From positions 708,001 to 772,000 of the forward strand of contig NZ_WTYX01000001.1 of the NCBI RefSeq assembly GCF_009827395.1: 64,000 nt of DNA, in the 5' to 3' direction. The DNA is from Pontixanthobacter aquaemixtae. GTDB lineage: Bacteria > Pseudomonadota > Alphaproteobacteria > Sphingomonadales > Sphingomonadaceae. The notes under the pieces were generated by a model. It was given only the letters and a program-made list of their open reading frames with translations. It did no database searches and was not told where the DNA came from. The position numbers and the translations under genes were made by a program. Below, piece by piece: positions 43,768 through 52,240 of the stretch. Every line of letters starts with the position of its first letter. The first letter of the stretch is position 1.

Positions 43768-44553
43768 TCAACGCTCCCCTTCTGCACTTTCCATAAAGGC
43801 GGGCGCCGTGACGGAGGCCAAAGCCTCGTGCGCGAGCCCGCTACCTAGGCCGTTCATCATGCGGCAGCGCAGATCGTGAACCAATACCTGGCGCGTGTAG
43901 CGCAGAACAGGCAAGGGCAATTGGGCAAGCTGTGTGGCCAATTCGCGCGCGCGCGGAAGCAGCCCGTCTGCGGCAAGAACTTCACCCACCACACCAAGCT
44001 GTTTGGCTTCCTCTGCGGCAATGCGTTCGCCTGTCAGCAGGAAATAGCGCCCGCGATTGGGGCCAAGCAGCATTGGCCAGATCACATGCACTCCGTCACC
44101 GGGGACAGTGCGGCCCGGGACATGCGCAAAGTCCGCGAATTCCGCGTGCTCAGCAGCCAGAACAATGTCTGACAGCACCAGCAATTCCGCGTGAATGAAT
44201 GCCGGACCGTTGACCGCACCAATTACGGGTACGGGGATGGCGAGCAGGTTGTTGAGAAGGCCAACGCCTTCCTCATAGATGCGCGGCCACATCTTTGCCT
44301 GCCCTTCTTGCGACATGTCATCCATATCGAAATTGGTAATGAAGCTGTCGCCAGTTCCGGTCAGAATAACCACTCGGTTCTCAGGGTCGCGCGCCACGTC
44401 CAAAAACGCGTCGGGCAAGTCTGCGTGCAGGCTTTTCCCGGTAGTGCCCCATTTTGGCGGCCCTCCCTTGGTGTGCATCGCGAGTTCGATCACACCGTCA
44501 TTGCGAGTGATGTTGATGCTGCCATATTTGTCTTTGTAGTCTTCCAGTTTCAC
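43768..44553 (-). CDS. crotonase-superfamily hydrolase, 6-oxocamphor hydrolase-like
   Basis: Crotonase-fold protein of 261 aa. It lacks the second Glu of true hydratases, but resembles 6-oxocamphor hydrolase (a retro-Claisen beta-diketone hydrolase): VVILTGTGDSF, NNLLAIPVPVIGAVNGPA, VPGDGVHVIWPMLLGPNRG and SGLAHEALA. The residues known from that enzyme (His122, His145, Asp154) have counterparts at His121, His144 and Asp153, a constant shift of one. So it probably cleaves a C-C bond of a cyclic 1,3-diketone. The start is GTG 44553, with GGAGGAGG upstream. It sits in the Rieske operon, 22 bp after the SDR at 44576. The comparison is from memory of the family, not from an alignment. Confidence 0.85.
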   Translation of the reverse strand: MKLEDYKDKYGSINITRNDGVIELAMHTKGGPPKWGTTGKSLHADLPDAFLDVARDPENRVVILTGTGDSFITNFDMDDMSQEGQAKMWPRIYEEGVGLLNNLLAIPVPVIGAVNGPAFIHAELLVLSDIVLAAEHAEFADFAHVPGRTVPGDGVHVIWPMLLGPNRGRYFLLTGERIAAEEAKQLGVVGEVLAADGLLPRARELATQLAQLPLPVLRYTRQVLVHDLRCRMMNGLGSGLAHEALASVTAPAFMESAEGER

Positions 44554-44575
44554 CGCTGGCCTCCTCCATTGTGTC

Positions 44576-45364
44576 CTAGGATCGCATGATCCACCCGCCA
44601 TCGACGTTGATTGTCTGGCCGGTAATCCATTTGCCCGCGTCCGAGCAAAGCAAGAGCAAAGTCCCGACGAGCTCGTCCGGCTGGCCCTGCGCCTTGGTTG
44701 CAACGACATTTTCAAGAAACTGCAGGAAGGGCGAGCCATCCGGGGCCAGCATCTTGCCTGCATCGGAGGCAACATTGCCCGGTGCAATCGCATTGCACGT
44801 GATGTTGTCCTTGCCAAACTGTTTGGCGAGCGACGTGGTGAGGCCCACCAATGCGAGCTTGGTCACGCCGTAAAGGCCGCTTGCCGGAAATGCTCCGCCC
44901 GATGTCTGATTGACGATTGCCCCGCCACCGCGCTCGCGCATCGAGGGCACAACTGCGCGGCTGCAAAGCAATGCGCCATCGAGGTTGACGGAAAAGGCTT
45001 TACGCCACTCCTCCATCCCGACAGTTTCTAGGCTGTCATAGCTGATATCCACCATCAAGGCGGCATTGTTGACGAGGATGTCGACACCGCCAAACGCTTC
45101 CGTGGCAGCGGCGGCCATGGCTTTGGTGGAAGCTTCCTCCGCGACATCCACCGCAACCGCGATTGCTGATCCGCCAGATGATGTGATTTCGTCGGCCACC
45201 GCATTTGCGCCTTCAAGATTGAGGTCGGCGACCACCACTGAAGCCCCGGCAGAAGCCAATCCTTTGGCGTAGGCCCGGCCGATCGAATTGCCGCGTCCGC
45301 CAGCGCCGGTGACGACCGCCACTTTGCCGCCCAGGCTGAATTGTTCGAGAGAGAATTCGGTCAT
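44576..45364 (-). CDS. short-chain dehydrogenase/reductase
   Basis: Classical SDR, 262 aa, NAD(P)-dependent. The cofactor motif is extended (VTGAGGRGNSIGRAYAKGL), with VADLNLEG after beta-2 (Asp favours NAD), VDILVNNAAL, and a catalytic segment NQTSGGAFPASGLYGVTK with Tyr and Lys present. The C-terminal TGQTINVDGGW is typical. AAGGACC precedes ATG 45364. It lies between the flavoprotein and the 6-oxocamphor-hydrolase-like gene, so it may oxidise a ring alcohol to the ketone used in cleavage (inferred). Other SDR roles cannot be excluded. Confidence 0.93.
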   Translation of the reverse strand: MTEFSLEQFSLGGKVAVVTGAGGRGNSIGRAYAKGLASAGASVVVADLNLEGANAVADEITSSGGSAIAVAVDVAEEASTKAMAAAATEAFGGVDILVNNAALMVDISYDSLETVGMEEWRKAFSVNLDGALLCSRAVVPSMRERGGGAIVNQTSGGAFPASGLYGVTKLALVGLTTSLAKQFGKDNITCNAIAPGNVASDAGKMLAPDGSPFLQFLENVVATKAQGQPDELVGTLLLLCSDAGKWITGQTINVDGGWIMRS

Positions 45365-45425
45365 TGGATGGTCCTTTGAAACGGTAATATTGGCGAGTGG
45401 GTGAGGGAGGTCGATGCTCCCCGCG

Positions 45426-47135
45426 TCAGATCAGTGCAGCTGAACCCCCATTGCCCCTGATGGCTTCGGCTGCGCGCATCCCGGAAAATACACAGTCACC
45501 CAGCGACAGCCCGCTGACATAGTAGTGCGAGCAAATTCCAACTGCGGTGCGCCCGGCGGCGTAAAGGCCGCCAATCGGCGCACCGTCGGTGTTGCTAACC
45601 TGTCCGGTTTCCTCTTCGACAACCAGACCGCCCATGGTCAGGGCAGGGATGGGCGAGACCTTGAGCGATCCCCCAATGTCGGTCGCATAAAACGGGCCGC
45701 TTTCGATTTTGCGGCGATATTTCTCCGACTTTCCAAGCGGATCGGGTTCGCCTCGCTCGATATATCCATTGTATTCGGCAATTGTCGCTTCAAGCTCGCT
45801 GGCCGGTACATCCAGCAATTCCGCCAGAGCGGGAAGGGTCGGGGCGCTCACTGTGTAATCCTTGAGCGTCGCGCGGAACTGGATTTTCTGGAACAGCATC
45901 TTTTTCATGCTGCCAATTTCTTCAACCACAAGCTGCTGCAGTGGCTCGTCGAGGATCATCCATCCGCGCCCACCAGCTTTGCCGAAAACGGCTTCACCGG
46001 TGCGCGCTCCGTAATATTCTTCTCCGACAAGGCGCTTGCCGTCGGGGCCGATGGCACAACTCTTCACCCAGTTTTCCGGCTGGTACAGAAACTTCCATGC
46101 TGAAATGCGATCCAGGTGGTCGGTCTTCGCGCCAACGCTCATGCCTAGTTTGATACCCGATCCGTCGTCAGCAATGGTGCCGAGCGGGTGTGATTTAAGA
46201 TAATCGGGCGCGGTCTTCGCCATCATTTCGCGATTATAGGTGAAACCACCAGCAGACAGCACGACACCTTTGCGGACGCGAATACGTTTTGTTTCAACGT
46301 GTTCCTGCTCAGCCTTTATGATCGTGCCGTAAATTTTGCCCGTCAGACCCAGCGTTGCGGCGATGATATTGTTGGCCAGCCCCCATGCTTTGCCATGCTT
46401 CCACGAAGCAAAACCGGGTTTGATCTGTTTGAGCTCCACCCCGATGACATTGCCATTTGCATCGGCGATCAGACGTGTCGCGCGGGCTTGCCGCAGCACC
46501 TTTGCATTTGCCGCACGATCAAGTGACGCGAGCAATGGCGGCAACAGATATTCGCCGGATAGCTTGGTTGGTTCGCCGCCCTCGGGCGGTTTTGCCCTAT
46601 GGCCACGCGGCGCAGGGGTCGCGCGTTCGCGGCCCGGCACAGTCAATTCATTGCCCGAATAATAGAGCGAGTGCGAATTGGGGTAAGACGTCTTTTCATC
46701 CGTTGCCGGACCGCCGAACCGCGCGCCGTATTTCTCGAGCCAATCCTGAAAATGAGCGCTCGCTTTGGCAAAGCGGCTGACCGTTTCGGGCGAAACAATG
46801 TCGCCGGTTTCGAAAGAAAGATATCGCGCCATGTTGTCCGGGGCATCCTCGACCCCAGCTTCGCGCTGCGCTTTGGTCCCGCCGCCCATGTAGATCACGC
46901 CGCCCGACAGTTTGCTGGCTCCACCGCCCGGGCCGCGGTCGATTGCGATCACCGAAAGGTCCGGATCCTCGGCAGCGCGCAAGGCAGCGCAAACCCCGGC
47001 CATTCCCACCCCGACAACGAGAACATCGCATTCATCATCCCAGGATGCTGCATCTGGATCAGCAACAATATCAGCCGGTTCAACGCGGGTCGAGGTGGGG
47101 GTCAGGTCTTCAATAAATGTGTGGTCAGGTTTCAA
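45426..47135 (-). CDS. FAD-dependent oxidoreductase, KstD/fumarate-reductase-like
   Basis: Flavoprotein of 569 aa in the FAD_binding_2 family that includes 3-ketosteroid delta-1-dehydrogenase and fumarate reductase. The dinucleotide motif is DVLVVGVGMAGVCAALRAA (Gly42, 44, 47) and GGASKLSGGVIYMGGGT follows. The FAD C-terminal motif is GGLYAAGRTAVGICSHYY, then SGLSLGDCVFSGMRAAEAI. The start is TTG 47135 with GGAGAG upstream. It could introduce a double bond next to a ketone. It lies downstream of the CoA ligase and Rieske oxygenase in one operon. A KstD-like role is a family-level guess; the catalytic Tyr residues of KstD were not verified. Confidence 0.87.
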   Translation of the reverse strand: MKPDHTFIEDLTPTSTRVEPADIVADPDAASWDDECDVLVVGVGMAGVCAALRAAEDPDLSVIAIDRGPGGGASKLSGGVIYMGGGTKAQREAGVEDAPDNMARYLSFETGDIVSPETVSRFAKASAHFQDWLEKYGARFGGPATDEKTSYPNSHSLYYSGNELTVPGRERATPAPRGHRAKPPEGGEPTKLSGEYLLPPLLASLDRAANAKVLRQARATRLIADANGNVIGVELKQIKPGFASWKHGKAWGLANNIIAATLGLTGKIYGTIIKAEQEHVETKRIRVRKGVVLSAGGFTYNREMMAKTAPDYLKSHPLGTIADDGSGIKLGMSVGAKTDHLDRISAWKFLYQPENWVKSCAIGPDGKRLVGEEYYGARTGEAVFGKAGGRGWMILDEPLQQLVVEEIGSMKKMLFQKIQFRATLKDYTVSAPTLPALAELLDVPASELEATIAEYNGYIERGEPDPLGKSEKYRRKIESGPFYATDIGGSLKVSPIPALTMGGLVVEEETGQVSNTDGAPIGGLYAAGRTAVGICSHYYVSGLSLGDCVFSGMRAAEAIRGNGGSAALI

Positions 47136-47153
47136 ATGGTCTCTCCAGCCGGT

Positions 47154-48644
47154 CTATTCTGATGCGACATCGTCGAACAAAGCGGTCAGGGCGGGTCTAT
47201 CGACCTTGAACGAAAGTGTTTTCGGAAGGGCATCGACAAACCGCCAATGCACTGGAATATGTGTCGCCATCACATGCTCGCGCAGATGTGTCTCGATGTC
47301 TTGCGCGCTCGGTGCATCCTGATCCGGCTTGAACTGGATCGCTGCGCCGGGGACTTCACCCAGACGGCGGTCTTTAACCGCGACCACGCCTGCCGCAGAA
47401 ATTGCCGGGTGAAGGATCAAGGCGCGCTCGATAGTTTCCGGCAACACTTTGAACCCGCCACGCATGATCGCCCCATCCGCGCGCCCGCGATGGAACAGGA
47501 AGCCGTCTTCATCGATGACAGCCAGATCCGACGTACGAATCCAGTCCGAACCTATACGAGGCGAAACCACTTCCAGCAGACCTTCGCTTCCCGCGGGTAA
47601 TTCTTTTTCTGTTTCCGGGTCGATCACACGCAGCTGTGCCCCACCTATCGGGCGCCCGACGGTTCCCATTTTCGAAGTTCCGAATTCCTCGACATCTTTC
47701 AGACTCATCGAAGTGACCGGCCCGCCAAATTCGGTGGCGCCGTAAGAAATCAGGATTGGAATTCCATATTGCTTTTCAAAGGCGCTTTGCACTGTCGGAT
47801 CCAGTGGCGCAGCGCCGCTGCCGATCGCCATCAATCCTGCGAGTTCCTCTTTGGGCACACCTGCATCGATAACCATTTGGACACCCGCTGGCGGGAGGCC
47901 GGCGATTTTCGGCTTGTAAGTAGCGAGATACTCGCGCCACTTGTCGAGGTTGAACCGGTCATGCAGAACCGCGCGGCTGCCACGCAAAACGGTGGGTATC
48001 GTCGAATAGATACCCGAGATGTTGCCAATCGGCATATACAGCAGCAGCGGCGGCTGGCTGGCCGGATCGGCCGCTTGCTGATTGCCGCTTGTGCCACCAG
48101 CCAACAGACCGGCGATCATCGCATATTCAACCGGGAATTGCTTTGGCGGGCCGGTGGTTCCGCTGGTGAGAATTTCGACCTTGGGGCGATCTGCAGGTGA
48201 AAATTTTCCCTGATGATCGAACTTTTCGAGGCCTTCGACCAGATTTGCATCCAGATCTTCCAAAGCGATGCCAACACGCCCCGCCGCGCGCATTTCTTCT
48301 TCAAGCTCGGCGGAAAATTCCTCAACACCAGCAATGACTATGCCCGAATTGAGTTTTGCGACATTCTTGGCAATCGCCGCCGGAGATTGAAACGCATAGA
48401 CCATTCGTACGGTCCGTCCCTGCGCCAGCAATTTGATCAGAGCCGCGATAGCCCATGGCCGGTTGCGTGGTATGAAAGTTACGGGCGCATCATCCGGTGC
48501 ACCGCTCTGGCTGATCAGTGTTGCTACACCGTTTGCAACGGTGCGCAGTTCACCCCAGTCAAACCAGCGGCCTTCAAATTCGATAACTTGCGATCCGCCG
48601 GGGCGGGCAAGGGCTTCTTCACAAAGGGAAGAAAGCTCGTTCAT
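47154..48644 (-). CDS. AMP-dependent acyl-CoA ligase
   Basis: Adenylate-forming enzyme, 496 aa. The AMP motif is EILTSGTTGPPKQFP; other core segments are PILISYGATEFGGPVTSM, DWIRTSDLAVIDEDG, HRGRADGAIMRGGFKVLPET and the terminal Lys region LPKTLSFKVDRPAL. The P-loop (SGTTGPPKQ) matches the family although the downstream Gly is Gln. Relative to the synthetase at 13823 it is shorter and divergent. ATG 48644 has GAGGAAGG upstream and overlaps the Rieske gene stop by 4 bp, so it is coupled to it. It probably activates a carboxylic acid intermediate for beta-oxidation. Confidence 0.9.
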   Translation of the reverse strand: MNELSSLCEEALARPGGSQVIEFEGRWFDWGELRTVANGVATLISQSGAPDDAPVTFIPRNRPWAIAALIKLLAQGRTVRMVYAFQSPAAIAKNVAKLNSGIVIAGVEEFSAELEEEMRAAGRVGIALEDLDANLVEGLEKFDHQGKFSPADRPKVEILTSGTTGPPKQFPVEYAMIAGLLAGGTSGNQQAADPASQPPLLLYMPIGNISGIYSTIPTVLRGSRAVLHDRFNLDKWREYLATYKPKIAGLPPAGVQMVIDAGVPKEELAGLMAIGSGAAPLDPTVQSAFEKQYGIPILISYGATEFGGPVTSMSLKDVEEFGTSKMGTVGRPIGGAQLRVIDPETEKELPAGSEGLLEVVSPRIGSDWIRTSDLAVIDEDGFLFHRGRADGAIMRGGFKVLPETIERALILHPAISAAGVVAVKDRRLGEVPGAAIQFKPDQDAPSAQDIETHLREHVMATHIPVHWRFVDALPKTLSFKVDRPALTALFDDVASE

Positions 48645-50296
48645 TCGCCTTCCTCAAGGCCGAGCAGTTTTTCATATTTGTCGTGCCATGCCCGGATGAT
48701 GGATTCCTGATAGGCGGAATAGATGACGCGGGGCGGGTTTTTGGTCCGCAGCCCCTGATAGACCTGCGTAACATTTGCACTGTCCTGATCCAGAATACGC
48801 GCCAAAGTCCCCATCTCTTCCGCATCGACCCAGTGCTGATCCGGATCCAGCATCTTCATCGGGGCAGCAGGCGGCTTCGGTTTGTCCTTCGGCCACGGCG
48901 CGAGCAGCATAATGTCGGCAATGCATTCGTCATGCCGGTCACCATTGGGCCGGAAGCGATAGACGATCCGCGCCATACCGCCCCATGGATGGAAATTGGG
49001 GAACAGATTGTTGAAGCTCTGCTCCACCAATTCGTGATCCGAATATTCGTCGACTTCATCGCCGATCAATCCGCGCAAATATTGCCCCATCATGTCGGCA
49101 ACCATGCGGAACGTTTCGAGCGTGCGTTCTTTGGGAACGACAATGCCCCGCTGCACGCTGGAGCCTGGTGCGCTGGCATGTCCAAGCCGGCTCCAATTGC
49201 CAAAGACATCATATCGCGTTTCAGCCAGATCACCGCCTGAAAGCAGCAATTGCGGGTGCGTGGCGACCGAATGGTAAGCTTCGAGGAAAGCTTCCATCAT
49301 CAACTTCCAGTTGGTTTTCACGACCTTCGCGACGTGGACCATTTTGAAACGGTCCTCGAGCCGAAGCTTCTCGTAATGCGCGAGCATGTCCGGCCCGGCA
49401 TATTCCTCGAAAGAGATCGCATCATCGTCGGGATTGATGAAAACGAACCCGCCCCATCGCGCGGTCTTCAGTTCGGTCAGGCCGCCGACCTCTTGCCGTA
49501 CTTTGGGAAAATCCCATTCGCAGGTCAGGTCATGCAGTTTGCCGTCAATGCCGAAACTCCACCCGTGGAATGGGCAGCGGAAACCCTCGGCGCGTTTGCC
49601 GTTATGTTCGCAAATTCGCCGGCCGCGATGCGGGCATGCATTGACGAATGCCTTGATCTCATCCTCGGCGCTGCGGGTGACGATATATTCGAGATGCGCG
49701 ATCTTGTAGAGAACGTGGTCACCAACTTCGGGAATATCATCTTCCCGGCAAGCCATCTGCCAGCTCTTCTTCCACAAATGCTCGACTTCGAGATCGTGGA
49801 ATTTCTTGGTCGTAAACCTGTCGACATGGACCTGCTTCGGCCCTCCTGGATAGGGCGCTTCCTTCTTGTAAACTTCGGGCAAAAGATCCGGCTTGCGTTC
49901 GTTCTCAATGAAGAATTGCTGGGGAATATAGGCAGAAGAACGCATTCCTTCTTCGGTCTTCACACCGGGATCGGCTTTGTAAGGCGCGATGATTTTCGGG
50001 CGTTGTTGCTTGTCTTTGTCCGCGCCCCCGCGAGCGAGATTTTCCTTGAACATGGCATTGGCGAGTTCGGGAGTCGGCGGCAGGACATTCCAGAAAATGT
50101 CTTTTGATTCGTCCATAACCGGACCGCCGATATAGCGCAGCATATGGGGGTCAGCCTGGGTCAGATCGCCTTCCACATATTCGCCGTCCCACTTGAAAAG
50201 CCCGGCTTTGCCTGCCTGCTTGTCTTCAACGCGGACCATGCCATCTTCGAGCTCTTGATAGATCGCCCCGGTAAAAGGATGGGGTTCGCAGCGCAT
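48641..50296 (-). CDS. Rieske non-haem iron oxygenase alpha subunit with long N-terminal extension
   Basis: Rieske-type ring-hydroxylating oxygenase large subunit, 551 aa. The 2Fe-2S site is Cys221-Pro-His223 and Cys241-x-x-His244 (CPHRGRRIC, CPFHGWSFG). The mononuclear iron ligands are His342 and His347 (EAYHSVATHPQ), with an acidic residue expected further on. The Rieske domain starts near residue 175, so about 170 residues precede it; most alpha subunits have about 40. The extension (YQELEDGMVRVEDKQAGKAG, HMLRYIGGP) has no domain that I recognise. ATG 50296 follows AGGAGAGG; the open frame to 50599 is discarded. First gene of the operon; no ferredoxin or reductase gene is adjacent. Confidence 0.92.
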   Translation of the reverse strand: MRCEPHPFTGAIYQELEDGMVRVEDKQAGKAGLFKWDGEYVEGDLTQADPHMLRYIGGPVMDESKDIFWNVLPPTPELANAMFKENLARGGADKDKQQRPKIIAPYKADPGVKTEEGMRSSAYIPQQFFIENERKPDLLPEVYKKEAPYPGGPKQVHVDRFTTKKFHDLEVEHLWKKSWQMACREDDIPEVGDHVLYKIAHLEYIVTRSAEDEIKAFVNACPHRGRRICEHNGKRAEGFRCPFHGWSFGIDGKLHDLTCEWDFPKVRQEVGGLTELKTARWGGFVFINPDDDAISFEEYAGPDMLAHYEKLRLEDRFKMVHVAKVVKTNWKLMMEAFLEAYHSVATHPQLLLSGGDLAETRYDVFGNWSRLGHASAPGSSVQRGIVVPKERTLETFRMVADMMGQYLRGLIGDEVDEYSDHELVEQSFNNLFPNFHPWGGMARIVYRFRPNGDRHDECIADIMLLAPWPKDKPKPPAAPMKMLDPDQHWVDAEEMGTLARILDQDSANVTQVYQGLRTKNPPRVIYSAYQESIIRAWHDKYEKLLGLEEGE

Positions 50297-50440
50297 CTGC
50301 CTCTCCTGTTGATTCACGTCGGCCATTGGCACGAAGTCCATGACCGGCAATTTTCCGATCAAAGAAGAGCCTGTGTTGAGGCCGCACGCAAGCCAATTCC
50401 ACGCCCAAGCGCGAGAGAACGCGGCGGCGATATGCTGCGG

Positions 50441-50450
50441 TCGTGCACGA
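50441..50450. promoter_or_regulatory. 10-bp palindrome in divergent promoter region
   Basis: TCGTGCACGA is a perfect palindrome in the 254-bp gap between the Rieske operon (start 50296) and the DUF1214 gene (start 50551). The gap otherwise has no gene. It is 13 bp from a longer near-palindrome, so both may form one operator region. Confidence 0.35.
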
Positions 50451-50462
50451 GCGCCACGCCAA

Positions 50463-50484
50463 GCAAATCGCCCCGGCGAATTGC
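50463..50484. promoter_or_regulatory. 22-bp near-palindrome, possible operator
   Basis: GCAAATCGCC (50463-50472) and GGCGAATTGC (50475-50484) are inverted repeats matching at 9 of 10 positions with CC between. Position between the Rieske operon and the DUF1214 gene makes it a candidate binding site for a regulator of both. No regulator gene is adjacent. Confidence 0.45.
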
Positions 50485-50550
50485 GCGCCCTGATGCTTGC
50501 GACGCCGTATGGAACGGTGCAATCAGCATGGCTCGATAGGGAGCAAGAGA

Positions 50551-51855
50551 TTGCATGTGTGGCCAGCCTTTGCGTTTTTTCTCGCCGTGGCGGGCGCACC
50601 GGGCGCGGCGTTGGCCAACGAGCCCAATCAGGAGACCGGACAGGACATGAGCAACGAGCAAGCGGAAAATGACACGCAACCCCTTACGCTGGAGGATTGG
50701 TCCGCATTCATTGAAAATGTCCGTGCTTTGCCGCAGCAAATGTTGGAAAAGCTGCCCGAGGACCAGCGCAGTGATCCCCGCATACAGGAAGAAGTCACCC
50801 GATTGGCTTTCCAGTCGCTCATTTCGGTTGGACTCGACACTCTCGGTGGGGATCCCGATTTCCCGCAATTTCTGCCAACCATTTCTGAAGTGATGAACGT
50901 TGGTCAACCCAACGCTGATACCATCTACCGTGCAGCGCGTATCGCGCCTGATGGCACATACCGGCTGACCGGACTGCGCGGGTCGCTTAATCAGGCGGTG
51001 GTCAGCCAGGTCGTTCCGCGAAACGCGGAAACCGGCAAAGGGCGCGCGCATCTGGACCTGAACGAGATCTCTGTCGATGCTGATGGCCGCTTCGATGTAT
51101 TGATTAGCGCAAGCAAGCCGGAAGGGTTTGCGGGAGATTGGTGGGAATTGCGGCCTGCCGCGAACCGCCTTCTGGTGCGTTTGGTAAGTTCAAATTGGGC
51201 AGAAGAACGGTCGCCAACACTATCGCTTGAAAGGCTCGATTTGCCCATGGGGCAGGGGCGCGAGGAAGCGGGAGCATTTGCGCAAAAACTCAAGGCTGCT
51301 CCGGTTGCCATGGATTTCCTTGGCGGGATGTTTGTAGATCGCGTGCAGGCGCTAGCGGAAGAGGGATTTGTCCATCGTTTCAAGCCCTTTGACATCACCT
51401 CTGCAGGTGGGTTGCAGGGGCAATTTTACTACGAAACAGTCTATCAGCTGGAAGACGATGAAGCGCTCGTTATCGAGACCGAAATCCCCCTTGAGTGCCC
51501 CTATCGCTCGTTGATCCTGACCAATCATCTGTATCAAACGACCAATTGGTACAACAACCACTCCAGCCTCAACGGCGATCAATCACCTCCCGACAGCGAT
51601 GGCAAATGGCGGGTTGTGGTCAGCAATGTTGATCCGGGGGTCCGTAACTGGCTGGACCCCGCTGGGTTCAAGCGCGGTATCATCCAAGGGCGCTGGACCA
51701 ATTGCAGCGATACACCGGTTCCGCAAATCGAGCTGGTAAAGCTTGCGGAACTTGATGCGCACCTTCCTGGCGACGTCGCTCGTGTCACCGCCGAAGAACG
51801 CGATGCAATTATCCGTAATCGGCGCGCTGCGCAGCTGCAGCGGCCGCATTGGTAA
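50551..51855 (+). CDS. DUF1214 domain protein, exported
   Basis: Protein of 434 aa with the DUF1214 region: NVGQPNADTIYRAARIAPDG near the middle and FYYETVYQLE followed by ECPYRSLILTNHLYQTTNWY near the C-terminus. The start is uncertain: TTG 50551 has AGGGAG about seven bases upstream and gives the signal peptide HVWPAFAFFLAVAGAPGAAL. ATG 50647 would remove this leader, and ATG 50509 would lengthen it. I chose 50551 because the leader is a convincing signal sequence. It is the first gene of a short plus-strand operon with a SnoaL-like protein and a class II aldolase, divergent from the Rieske operon. Function of DUF1214 is unsettled. Confidence 0.82.
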   Translation: MHVWPAFAFFLAVAGAPGAALANEPNQETGQDMSNEQAENDTQPLTLEDWSAFIENVRALPQQMLEKLPEDQRSDPRIQEEVTRLAFQSLISVGLDTLGGDPDFPQFLPTISEVMNVGQPNADTIYRAARIAPDGTYRLTGLRGSLNQAVVSQVVPRNAETGKGRAHLDLNEISVDADGRFDVLISASKPEGFAGDWWELRPAANRLLVRLVSSNWAEERSPTLSLERLDLPMGQGREEAGAFAQKLKAAPVAMDFLGGMFVDRVQALAEEGFVHRFKPFDITSAGGLQGQFYYETVYQLEDDEALVIETEIPLECPYRSLILTNHLYQTTNWYNNHSSLNGDQSPPDSDGKWRVVVSNVDPGVRNWLDPAGFKRGIIQGRWTNCSDTPVPQIELVKLAELDAHLPGDVARVTAEERDAIIRNRRAAQLQRPHW

Positions 51856-51872
51856 AAGGAAACGCAACTGAA

Positions 51873-52217
51873 ATGACCGCTGAAAATCTCGCTCGCGCCT
51901 ATTATCGGCGGATCAATGCTAAAGATCTCGATGGGTTGCTAAGCCTGTTTGACGATAATGCTGTTTTCAACCTGCCCGATGGCCGGGTCGTCGAAGGAAA
52001 GGATGCATTGCGCGGTATGTACGAGCATGTGTTCGCCGCCGGTGGCCCTCAGCCCCAGCCGGTAAAGATTGTGGCTACCGCGACCGATGCAGCCGCGGAA
52101 GTGGAGGTCACTCTCGCCAATGGGGAAGTCCTCCACATGGCCAGCTTCTTTTCGATGGGCGTCGGAGAAACCTTTGCAAGCGTAGGCGTCTATCAAAGAG
52201 GGCGCCGCGAGTCCTGA
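51873..52217 (+). CDS. SnoaL/NTF2-like small protein
   Basis: NTF2-like protein of 114 aa: ENLARAYYRRINAKDLDGLL then SLFDDNAVFNLPDGRVVEGK and VEVTLANGEVLHMASFF. The pattern is the SnoaL/ketosteroid-isomerase type (YYxxxN(A)KDxDxL and DDA). ATG 51873 follows AAAAGGAAA by about 11 bases. A TTG start at 51849 is in frame but in an unlikely position. It lies 17 bp after the DUF1214 stop and 23 bp before the aldolase gene. It is the third SnoaL-like gene of the window. Isomerase, hydratase or accessory role cannot be separated. Confidence 0.84.
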   Translation: MTAENLARAYYRRINAKDLDGLLSLFDDNAVFNLPDGRVVEGKDALRGMYEHVFAAGGPQPQPVKIVATATDAAAEVEVTLANGEVLHMASFFSMGVGETFASVGVYQRGRRES

Positions 52218-52240
52218 GTCGATCCAAGGCAGGAGGTGAC

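Noticed and set aside
43768-44553. Camphor degradation cluster
   Set aside because: Only the 6-oxocamphor-hydrolase-like protein points there; no camphor P450, putidaredoxin or Baeyer-Villiger oxygenase is present.
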